A stretch of DNA of 40,745 nt from Granulicella sp. (GTDB lineage: Bacteria > Acidobacteriota > Terriglobia > Terriglobales > Acidobacteriaceae). Position 1 is the first letter of the stretch, and each line of letters opens with the position of its first letter. The notes beneath the pieces were generated by a model. The model worked only from the letters and a program-made list of their open reading frames with translations, was not told the DNA's origin and ran no database searches. Shown piece after piece: positions 16,451 through 23,131 of the stretch. A program made the translations under genes and the position numbers. The stretch lies in the NCBI GenBank assembly GCA_003132145.1, contig PKWU01000079.1:1-40745 (forward strand), given 5' to 3'.

Positions 16451-16549
16451 CAAAGGTGGCATGTCAAACAAAACGCGATTGCCGTTATAGTCGTAGCAGA
16501 GATGGGGCGAGGGGTTAGGCTGGAGATTAAGCTGAACAAGGGACGGGAC

Positions 16550-17110
16550 ATGGGTGCGTTTGGCGAGGACATTGCGCGATACCGGGCCAAGGGATACCAC
16601 GGGCGGGAGCTGTGGATGGAGCCGGCGTTGTGGGCGATTGCCTGCTACCGGCTGGGGAACTGGCTGGAGGTGGCGAGGCCGACGGCGCTGGTGCGCTGGC
16701 CGCTGAAGGCGGTGAGCTATGCGGCGAACAAATGGTGCGAGGTGGTGATGGAGATGTGCATCGACGCGCAGGCCACGATTGGGGGGGGACTTTATATTGG
16801 ACACATTGGCGGAGTCCACATCAATCCCGAGGCGGTGCTGGGGCGGAGATGCGACCTGGCGCACCGGGTGACGATCGGCGCGTCGGGGATGGGACGCGAG
16901 GGCTCGCCGGTGCTGGGCGACGACGTGTATGTGGGCACGGGCGCGACGCTGGCGGGGAAGATCAAGGTGGGCGATGGGGCGAAGATTGCCGCCAATACGC
17001 TGGTGATCGGCAATGTTCCGGCGGGGGCGACGGTGATGGGCGTTCCGGGACGGATTGTGATGCGAGCGCCGGAGTCGGCGGCGGCTTCGGAGATGCGCGA
17101 TGCAGAGTGA
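16550..17110 (+). CDS. Serine acetyltransferase-like hexapeptide O-acyltransferase
   Basis: A 186-residue left-handed beta-helix acyltransferase related to CysE. A short helical N-terminal part (EDIARYR, then WAIACYRLGNWL) precedes hexapeptide repeats from about residue 75: IGGGLYIGHIGGVHINPEA, LAHRVTIGASGMG, VGTGATLAGKIKVGDGAKIAAN. The closing VPAGATVMGVPGRIV is typical of the family. Catalytic-type histidines in GHIGGVHI and AHRV are present. Start choice: ATG at 16550 after a GGGACGGG tract, or ATG at 16502. Earlier ATGs fall in the tandem repeat. It leads a plus-strand operon; the next ATG lies inside its last codons. In a polysaccharide context it probably O-acetylates a sugar rather than making cysteine precursor, but this is inference. 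Confidence 0.85.
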   Translation: MGAFGEDIARYRAKGYHGRELWMEPALWAIACYRLGNWLEVARPTALVRWPLKAVSYAANKWCEVVMEMCIDAQATIGGGLYIGHIGGVHINPEAVLGRRCDLAHRVTIGASGMGREGSPVLGDDVYVGTGATLAGKIKVGDGAKIAANTLVIGNVPAGATVMGVPGRIVMRAPESAAASEMRDAE

Positions 17111-19025
17111 CGCGGAGCGGCGGGAGCGGCGGCGCGAGATAAAGGACGCCGCGGCGAGGCAGGACGCCGCGGGGGCGGTGGCGGGAGCGCGGCGGCTGCT
17201 GGCGGAATCCGGCAAGCCGGCGGATGTACAGTTCTGCGCTACGGCGCTGGCGGGCATTGGCGACGCGCTAAGGGAGCAACTGGGGGCGCGACGGCTGAAG
17301 ACGTATGTGGTGCGGTCGGTGACGGTGGAGCCGATGCTGGCGTCGCTGGCGGTGGAGGCCGTGCTGGCGAATTTCGTGCTCGACATCGAAGTGGGTGGGT
17401 ATGGGTCGTATGCGGATGAGTTACTTAATGCGGATAGCTCGCTGGCGAAGTTCAAGCCGGAGCTGGTGCTGATACTTCTGGATATGGAGGAGATTGCTGG
17501 GCGGTTGCCGGAGTTGTGCGCGGACGGGACCGGCGCGGAGGTTGAGCGGGAGATAGAGGAGTGCGTGGGGCGTATGGCGCAACTGCTGAGGAGCTATCGC
17601 GCGGGAAGCACGGCGCGGATATTGCTTCAGGGACTTGTGGTTCCGGATTGCACCTCGCTGGGCGACGTGGGAGAGGCGAACCTGCCGCATAGCCTGACGA
17701 ATGCCGTGCAAGGGTTGAACCTGGGGTTGGCTGCTCTGTGCGGGTCGATTGCAGACTGCGTGTTCTTCGATGTGGACCGGCTTGCGGCTCGCCACGGACG
17801 GGCGCGATGGCGCGATGCGCGGATGTTTCTTGCTTCGCGGCTGGCTGTGGCGGCGGAGTGGTTCGGGGCTTTCGCGCGCGGGCTGGTGCGCTCGTTTTCG
17901 ACGATGCTCCGCGCGCCGCGCAAGGTGCTTTGCACGGACCTGGACGAGACGCTGTGGGGCGGAGTGCTGGGAGAAGACGGGCCGGAGGGGATTGCCACGG
18001 GGAGTGCGTTTCCGGGGAATTGCTACCTTGAGTATCAAAAATATTTGAAGCAATTATCCAGCCGGGGGATTCTGCTGGCGATCGTCTCCAAGAACAATGA
18101 GGCCGACGTTCGCGAGGCCTTCAAGGTGCGCGCGGCCGACCTGGCGCTGGGCCTGGATAGCTTTGTTGCGCTGAAGATTAATTGGAACGAGAAGGCGGAG
18201 TCGATCCGCGAGCTTGCAAGGGAACTGTCCCTTGGGTTGGATTCGTTTGTGTTCGTCGATGACAACGCGGTGGAGTGCGAGGCGGTGCGGCGGCAGTTGC
18301 CGGAGGTGGCTGTGGTCGAAGCGCCTGCACGGGAGCCGTGGAGGCTGGTTGAGGTTTTGTCGGGGCAGCCGTTTTTCGATGCGGCCATGGTGACCGGCGA
18401 CGATCTGCATCGCGTGGATGAGTACAGGGCGCAGGCGCAACGGGCCGAGCTGGCCAGCCGCGTGGGCAGTCGCGATGAGTTTCTGGCTTCGTTGGGAATT
18501 GTTTGCACGTTTCAGAGTGCGCTGCTTGCACCTCTTTCGCGGGCGGTGCAGTTGCTGGCGAAGACGAACCAGTTCAATTTGACGACGCGGCGCCGCTCTG
18601 CTGCCGATGTTGAAAAGTATGCCGCGACGGAGGGCGGGCAGGCTGTTGTGGTGCGCGTGCGCGACCGGTTCGGCGACGCAGGAGTGGTGGCGCTGGCGCT
18701 GGCGCGGAGGCAAGGGGACGACTGCGTCATCGACTCGCTGCTGTTATCGTGCCGCGTGATCGGTCGCGGGATCGAGAGCGCGCTATTGGCTTATGTTGGC
18801 GAAGAGGCGGCGCGAACGGGCGCGAAGCGGCTGGTGGGTGAGTTTATTGCGACGAAGAAGAATGCTCCGTGCGCGGAGTTTTATTCGGACCACGGATTTA
18901 GCCGGTTTGTTCCGCCGGGAGAAGGTTCCTCCGACTCGGTATTCTATGAACTCGATCTGACATCATCGGCTATAACTAGTCCTAAGTGGATTCGCGTGGA
19001 AGGAAATGAATCGAATGAGCGTTGA
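17100..19025 (+). CDS. FkbH-like HAD-IIIC family protein
   Basis: A 641-residue protein of the FkbH family. Characterised FkbH proteins take 1,3-bisphosphoglycerate, remove the phosphate and load the glyceryl group onto an acyl carrier protein. An N-terminal domain of about 270 residues precedes the HAD catalytic core. The core starts at D280 (TDLDETLWGGVLGEDG, nucleophile D280 and D282), with LAIVSKNNEADV and the VFVDDNAVEC acidic motif following. A C-terminal GNAT-like segment includes LLLSCRVIGRGIE and a final FYSDHGF. Length and domain order are normal. The start overlaps the hexapeptide acyltransferase stop by 11 bp, and the next gene (ACP) starts inside its 3' end. The acyl carrier protein next door is its likely partner. 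Confidence 0.92.
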   Translation: MQSDAERRERRREIKDAAARQDAAGAVAGARRLLAESGKPADVQFCATALAGIGDALREQLGARRLKTYVVRSVTVEPMLASLAVEAVLANFVLDIEVGGYGSYADELLNADSSLAKFKPELVLILLDMEEIAGRLPELCADGTGAEVEREIEECVGRMAQLLRSYRAGSTARILLQGLVVPDCTSLGDVGEANLPHSLTNAVQGLNLGLAALCGSIADCVFFDVDRLAARHGRARWRDARMFLASRLAVAAEWFGAFARGLVRSFSTMLRAPRKVLCTDLDETLWGGVLGEDGPEGIATGSAFPGNCYLEYQKYLKQLSSRGILLAIVSKNNEADVREAFKVRAADLALGLDSFVALKINWNEKAESIRELARELSLGLDSFVFVDDNAVECEAVRRQLPEVAVVEAPAREPWRLVEVLSGQPFFDAAMVTGDDLHRVDEYRAQAQRAELASRVGSRDEFLASLGIVCTFQSALLAPLSRAVQLLAKTNQFNLTTRRRSAADVEKYAATEGGQAVVVRVRDRFGDAGVVALALARRQGDDCVIDSLLLSCRVIGRGIESALLAYVGEEAARTGAKRLVGEFIATKKNAPCAEFYSDHGFSRFVPPGEGSSDSVFYELDLTSSAITSPKWIRVEGNESNER

Positions 19026-19263
19026 GCAAGTGCCGACTTCTTTGCGGGAGCTTCTCGCCGATATTTTTGAGATCTCCGCGGAGCGAGTCACTCCGGAACT
19101 GAGCATGGGAACGCTGGATAGCTGGGACTCGTTCCGGCACCTGCAGGCGATCCTGGCCATTGAAGGGGAGTATGGAGTGCAGTTCGATCCGCAGCGGATT
19201 CCCGAGTTGACCAGCGTGGCGCTGTTGCAGGCGGAGTTGGTGAAGATGGGGGCTGTGCTTTGA
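19015..19263 (+). CDS. Acyl carrier protein
   Basis: An 82-residue four-helix carrier protein. The phosphopantetheine attachment serine is S39 in LDSWDSFRHL, the DSW(D)S form typical of stand-alone ACPs in secondary and polysaccharide loci rather than the DSL of fatty-acid ACPs. The ATG at 19015 is chosen because an AAGGA ribosome site lies 9 bases upstream. An ATG at 19006 has the same site almost touching it. The gene overlaps the end of the fkbH-like gene by 11 bp, which points to translational coupling and fixed stoichiometry. It probably carries a glyceryl or related C3 acyl group made by that protein. Confidence 0.92.
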   Translation: MSVEQVPTSLRELLADIFEISAERVTPELSMGTLDSWDSFRHLQAILAIEGEYGVQFDPQRIPELTSVALLQAELVKMGAVL

Positions 19264-19703
19264 CGTCAGAGGTGCCTGCCGGGCTGGACTTCAAGCTGTT
19301 GCATGTGGGCGTGGCTGTGCCTGCGCTGGGGCCGGCGGCTGAGGCGCTGACGGATTTATTTGGGTACAAAGTTGTGTCCGGGCCATTCGACGATCCCATT
19401 CAGAGGGTGACGGTGCTGTTTCTTGCCAAGACGGACGGGGATGTGGCGGAGATTGAACTGATCGCGCCGCTGGGCGAGGACTCGCCCATCCAATCCATGC
19501 TGGCGAAGAGCGGCGGTGGAGCTTATCATCTGTGTTTCGAGACGAGTGGACTTGAGGGCGCGCTGGAGCACGCCAGGAAGAACGGATGTATTGTGGTTGC
19601 CGCTCCCGCACCTGCCGTGGCCTTCCAGGGACGCAGGATTGCATGGATCTATTCCCGTTCGCGGCAGTTGTTCGAGCTGGTAGAGGCCAGGGCCGCGAAA
19701 TGA
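19260..19703 (+). CDS. VOC (glyoxalase-fold) family protein, methylmalonyl-CoA epimerase-like
   Basis: A 147-residue vicinal-oxygen-chelate protein with two beta-alpha-beta-beta-beta modules. The first starts LLHVGVAVPAL (metal-ligand histidine) and ends EIELIAPLGE. The second starts GGGAYHLCFE (second histidine) and ends LFELVE (glutamate). This histidine/glutamate pattern resembles methylmalonyl-CoA epimerases and related enzymes acting on acyl thioesters. The start is TTG at 19260, sharing bases with the ACP stop (TTGA), with a GGGGG tract about 8 bases upstream; a GTG at 19272 is an alternative. Next to FkbH and ACP it is a candidate for modifying the acyl-ACP, for example by epimerisation. 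That role is inferred from position. Confidence 0.82.
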   Translation: MTSEVPAGLDFKLLHVGVAVPALGPAAEALTDLFGYKVVSGPFDDPIQRVTVLFLAKTDGDVAEIELIAPLGEDSPIQSMLAKSGGGAYHLCFETSGLEGALEHARKNGCIVVAAPAPAVAFQGRRIAWIYSRSRQLFELVEARAAK

Positions 19704-19726
19704 GTTGGGCTACAGGAGTGGGGCGA

Positions 19727-19764
19727 GTGAGCGGGGCTGTGTGAGCGGGGCTGTGTGAGCGGGG
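19727..19764 (+). repeat. 14-bp tandem repeat (GTGAGCGGGGCTGT) running into a start codon
   Basis: Two full copies (19727-19740, 19741-19754) and a third partial copy (19755-19764). Each copy carries a G-rich tract and a GTG. The third GTG is the probable start of the deacetylase gene. A change of copy number would move the ribosome-site/GTG spacing and could tune translation. Confidence 0.85.
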
Positions 19765-20573
19765 AGATGCCTTTGCGCGTTGAATCCATCCCGGAGGAGA
19801 AGACGCGGCGGCCATTGCGGAGGCTATTTCTTCTCTACCATGAGATCCGGCCGAGCGAGAGCCGGTACTCCTATGCGATCGAGAGTGGAATGTTCGAGCG
19901 GCATCTGGACCTTTTTGTGCGACTGCGTGAGGCGCAGAACTACGACATATGGCCTGAGCTGACCTTCGACGATGGACACCGTTCCGACGTTGAGATTGCC
20001 GTGCCACTGTTGCAGTCGCGCGGGTTGACGGCGCGGTTTTTCATTACCGCGGGCTGGACGGGAACGAAGACGGGCTACATGGGCTGGGCGGAGTTGCGGT
20101 CGCTGCATGAGGCGGGGTTCTCGATTGGCGCGCATGGCTGGTCGCACAAGCTGCTGACGCACTGCAGCGACGGCGAGTTGCAGACTGAGCTGAGCAGGTC
20201 GCGGCTTACTTTGGAGGAGAAGCTGGGGACCCCGGTACCTACGATGTCCCTGCCCGGCGGACGCTGCAATCGCCGCGTGCTGGCTGCGTGCGCGGCGGCA
20301 GGTTACACGCAGGTTTATACCTCGGTCCCACGAGCTGAGTTGCTGCCTTTGGGAGCCATGGTTGGCCGGCTGAATATTCCAGGAGACATGCAGCCGGAGT
20401 GGGTTGCAAAATTATTTGATCCGGAGAGCCGCGCCTTGTCCAAGCTGGAACGCAATTACCGGATGAAGGAGGCTGCGAAGAGGCTGCTGGGAGACCGGCT
20501 GTACGCGAGGATTTGGGCGCTAGTAAATCGCAGGGAGCCGGGGAGCGATGACGGCGGGGAAGGCGCGGAATGA
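19755..20573 (+). CDS. NodB-type polysaccharide deacetylase
   Basis: A 272-residue carbohydrate esterase family 4 protein that removes N- or O-acetyl groups from sugars. Motif 1 is TFDDGH (D72 as catalytic base, D73 as metal ligand). Motif 2 is HGWSH (H127 and H131 as metal ligands), and LPGGRCNRR matches motif 3. No signal peptide is visible, so it probably acts in the cytoplasm on lipid-linked or nucleotide-linked sugar, or is exported atypically. The start is GTG at 19755 inside a 14-bp tandem repeat, with an ATG at 19767 as the alternative. Its stop overlaps the next gene by 4 bp (ATGA). Confidence 0.88.
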   Translation: MSGEMPLRVESIPEEKTRRPLRRLFLLYHEIRPSESRYSYAIESGMFERHLDLFVRLREAQNYDIWPELTFDDGHRSDVEIAVPLLQSRGLTARFFITAGWTGTKTGYMGWAELRSLHEAGFSIGAHGWSHKLLTHCSDGELQTELSRSRLTLEEKLGTPVPTMSLPGGRCNRRVLAACAAAGYTQVYTSVPRAELLPLGAMVGRLNIPGDMQPEWVAKLFDPESRALSKLERNYRMKEAAKRLLGDRLYARIWALVNRREPGSDDGGEGAE

Positions 20574-21736
20574 AGATACTGCATGTGATCAGCAGCGGCG
20601 GGATGTACGGCGCGGAGGCCGTGATCCTGAACCTGGCGCGCACGCTGCGGGACGGGCCGCATGAGTGCGTGCTGGGAGTCTTCTCGAACTCCGCAAATCC
20701 GAAGCATCAGCTCCATGAACTTGCCTTGAAGGAAGGCTTTGAGTCGCACCTGATCCCATGCAGGGGACAGGTGGACTTGGGGGCGATTGCGAAGGTGCGG
20801 GAGCTGGCAACTCACGTGAGCGCGGATGTGGTCCACACTCATGGGTACAAGGCGGACGTCTATGTCTACCTTGCGCTGCGCGGGCTGGGCGTGCCGTTGG
20901 TGTCGACCTGCCACACTTGGTATGACACAGATTTATTCTTATCGATTTATGGGATTGCGGACCGCTTTGTTCTGCGGAAGTATACGCGGGTTGTAGCGGT
21001 CTCGGATGAGGTGAAGCAGAGGCTGCTGAAGGCGGGAGTGCGCGAAGAGAAGATCCGCATGGTGCGCAATGGTATCGACCTGCGGCGGTTCGACGGGGCG
21101 CTTCCCTGGCTTCGCAAGGAGGCCCATCCGGAGCGCGCACTGGTTGTCGGTCTGGTTGGGCGGCTGGCGTGGGAGAAGGGAGTCGATGTATTTCTGAGGG
21201 CAGCGGCGGAGGTCCTGGTTGAGTTTCCCGAGACGCGGTTCGTGGTGGTTGGCGAAGGGCCGGACCAGGAGAAGCTGGAGCGGTTGATCGATGCGTCGTT
21301 GATCCGCGAGAGCGTGGAGATGCTGGGGCGGCGGGAGGAGATGGCATCGGTGTACGCGTCGCTCGACGTGATGGTGTCGTCGTCGCGCCAGGAGGGGCTG
21401 CCAATGGCGGTTCTGGAGGGGATGGCGAGCGGGATGGCGTTGGTGGCGACGGCGGTGGGCGCGGTGCCGACGGTGGTGGAGGATGGACGCACCGGGGTGC
21501 TGGTTCCCGCGGATGACGCGGGGTTGCTGGCGGCGGGGATTGCGGAGCTGTTGCGCGATCCCGCGAAACGGAGGCGGCTGGGAGATGCGGCGCGGCGACG
21601 GATCGAAGAGGAGTACTCCGCGGCGCGGATGACGCGGGATTATCTGCGCGTGTATGAAGAGGCGATTGCAGAGGGGAAGCGGGACAGAGAAAGCCGGGCA
21701 AAATTATCCGCGGCTTCGCAAGGAGGCGCGAAGTGA
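20570..21736 (+). CDS. Glycosyltransferase family 4
   Basis: A 388-residue GT-B retaining glycosyltransferase. It opens MKILHVISSGGMYGAEAV, the typical acceptor-domain start, with HTHGYKADVY near residue 87. The donor-binding half carries VGRLAWEKGVD, the E-x7-E segment SSSRQEGLPMAVLEGMAS and VATAVGAVP. The ATG overlaps the deacetylase stop (ATGA), and its own stop overlaps the next GT4 start (GTGA), so three genes are translationally coupled. Donor and acceptor are unknown. In this operon it should extend the glycan that receives the acyl or deacetyl modification. Confidence 0.93.
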   Translation: MKILHVISSGGMYGAEAVILNLARTLRDGPHECVLGVFSNSANPKHQLHELALKEGFESHLIPCRGQVDLGAIAKVRELATHVSADVVHTHGYKADVYVYLALRGLGVPLVSTCHTWYDTDLFLSIYGIADRFVLRKYTRVVAVSDEVKQRLLKAGVREEKIRMVRNGIDLRRFDGALPWLRKEAHPERALVVGLVGRLAWEKGVDVFLRAAAEVLVEFPETRFVVVGEGPDQEKLERLIDASLIRESVEMLGRREEMASVYASLDVMVSSSRQEGLPMAVLEGMASGMALVATAVGAVPTVVEDGRTGVLVPADDAGLLAAGIAELLRDPAKRRRLGDAARRRIEEEYSAARMTRDYLRVYEEAIAEGKRDRESRAKLSAASQGGAK

Positions 21737-22926
21737 GCGCGGACAGGCGGCCCAGTGTTTTTATGATGGACCTGCTGGCGACGGTGCCGTACTACACGGC
21801 TTACCTGTCGAAGGCGCTGCTGCGGGAGCCGGTGGATTTGACGGTGGGGTCTATCACTTACTATCTCGATCCAGATTGTTACTCAAGCCGCGGGATCAAG
21901 GTCGAGCCGGGGCTGCTGGATTTGGTGGGGAGGTTCCGGCTGCCACGGCTGGCGCGCAGGATCCTGAAGCTGATGGAGGGAATGGTGAACCTCTGCGCGC
22001 TGACGGTGAGGTTTTCCGCTTCGCCGCCGGATGTGATTCATGTGCAGTTCCTGCCGATGCTGAGGACGCCGGTACCGATGGACCTGTGGTTTGTGGAGTA
22101 CTGCCGCAGGCGCGGCTCGAAGATTGTGCTGACGGTCCACGACCTGCTTCCACACGATACGGGCGAGAAGTATAAGGCGACGTTCGACAGGCTGTACGGG
22201 AGGGTGGGCGCGATCATCTGCCACGCGGGCTCCGTGCGGACGAGGCTGGCGACGGAGTTCGGAGTCCCCGAGAAAAAAATATCGGTGATTCCGCATGGGC
22301 CTTTCTTTTACGACCTTCCGGCGACGGACAGCGAAGAGACGCTGCGCAGCTTTGCGCTGGAGACGGGCAAGGTGCTGGTGCTGTGGCAGGGGATCATCTT
22401 TCCGTACAAGGGGATCGATCTGTTGCTGCGCGCGTGGCAGCAGGTGGAGGCAAAGTGCGGCGACGCCTGCCTGGTGGTTGCGGGAACAGGCGCGCCGGAG
22501 CTGTTGCAGGAGATCCGCGCGCAGGTGGAGGGGCTGGATTTGCTGCGGGTGAAGCTGCACTTCCGCTTTGTGACCAGCGAAGAGCTGGTGGCGCTGTATC
22601 GCGCGGCGGACGTGGTGGTGTATCCCTATCGCGCGATTACAACCAGCGGCGCGCTGGCGACCGGACTGGCGATGGGAAAGGCAATCGTGGCCAGCGATCT
22701 GCCGGTCTTTGGCGAGCTGCTGACGGACCGGGAGAACGCGCTGCTGGTTGATCCGCAGGACTGCGATACGCTGGCCGGCGCGCTGATCGAGCTGGTGCGG
22801 GATCGAGCGCTGCGCGAGCGGCTGGCCGTGAAGGTGCAGGCGATGAACTTCGGCGATGAGTCGTGGCACGCGATTGCGAAGCAGACGATGGAAACGTATG
22901 AGCGCGTGCTGACTCTCGCCAGTTGA
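21733..22926 (+). CDS. Glycosyltransferase family 4
   Basis: A 397-residue GT4 with a GTG start that shares four bases with the previous stop. The N-terminus (MMDLLATVPYYTAYLSKAL) has the acceptor-domain pattern. The C-terminal half has LWQGIIFPYKGID, VVAGTGAPE and a VVYPYRAITTSGALATGLAMG stretch. In this last stretch the usual E-x7-E glutamates are replaced by a TTSGAL variant, as in some amylovoran- or exopolysaccharide-type enzymes. It is the last gene of the seven-gene operon, and no terminator with a T-run was found after it. Specificity is unknown. Confidence 0.9.
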   Translation: MSADRRPSVFMMDLLATVPYYTAYLSKALLREPVDLTVGSITYYLDPDCYSSRGIKVEPGLLDLVGRFRLPRLARRILKLMEGMVNLCALTVRFSASPPDVIHVQFLPMLRTPVPMDLWFVEYCRRRGSKIVLTVHDLLPHDTGEKYKATFDRLYGRVGAIICHAGSVRTRLATEFGVPEKKISVIPHGPFFYDLPATDSEETLRSFALETGKVLVLWQGIIFPYKGIDLLLRAWQQVEAKCGDACLVVAGTGAPELLQEIRAQVEGLDLLRVKLHFRFVTSEELVALYRAADVVVYPYRAITTSGALATGLAMGKAIVASDLPVFGELLTDRENALLVDPQDCDTLAGALIELVRDRALRERLAVKVQAMNFGDESWHAIAKQTMETYERVLTLAS

Positions 22927-23054
22927 TCGCGGTTGGAGTCGAGCGTGCAGAGGCCGCGCAGGACGACTTGCTATAGTTATTACCGAAATCCTTTCGTCAT
23001 TTTCAGGGATGTTTCTCGAATTGTGCAGAGTATCGCGCTATGAACATAATGCGG

Positions 23055-23081
23055 GGATTCTTCGCTGCGCTCAGAATGACA
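23055..23081 (+). repeat. Dispersed TTCGCTGCGCTCAGAATGAC repeat
   Basis: GGATTC followed by TTCGCTGCGCTCAGAATGAC, related to the copies near 16197 and 16257. It sits in the spacer before the GH3 gene and keeps an open frame there, but it is unlikely to be translated. The longer spacer (22927-23131) holds nothing else I can recognise. Confidence 0.5.
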
Positions 23082-23131
23082 GATTTTTTTACGGTGACTC
23101 TGGTGGTTTTATGAGGGAAGGAACGACGTTC

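Noticed and set aside
16022-17455. 477-codon open frame on the minus strand
   Set aside because: It runs antisense through the hexapeptide acyltransferase and FkbH genes. Its composition is Arg/Ser/His/Pro-rich as expected for a shadow frame in GC-rich DNA, and it crosses the tandem repeats.
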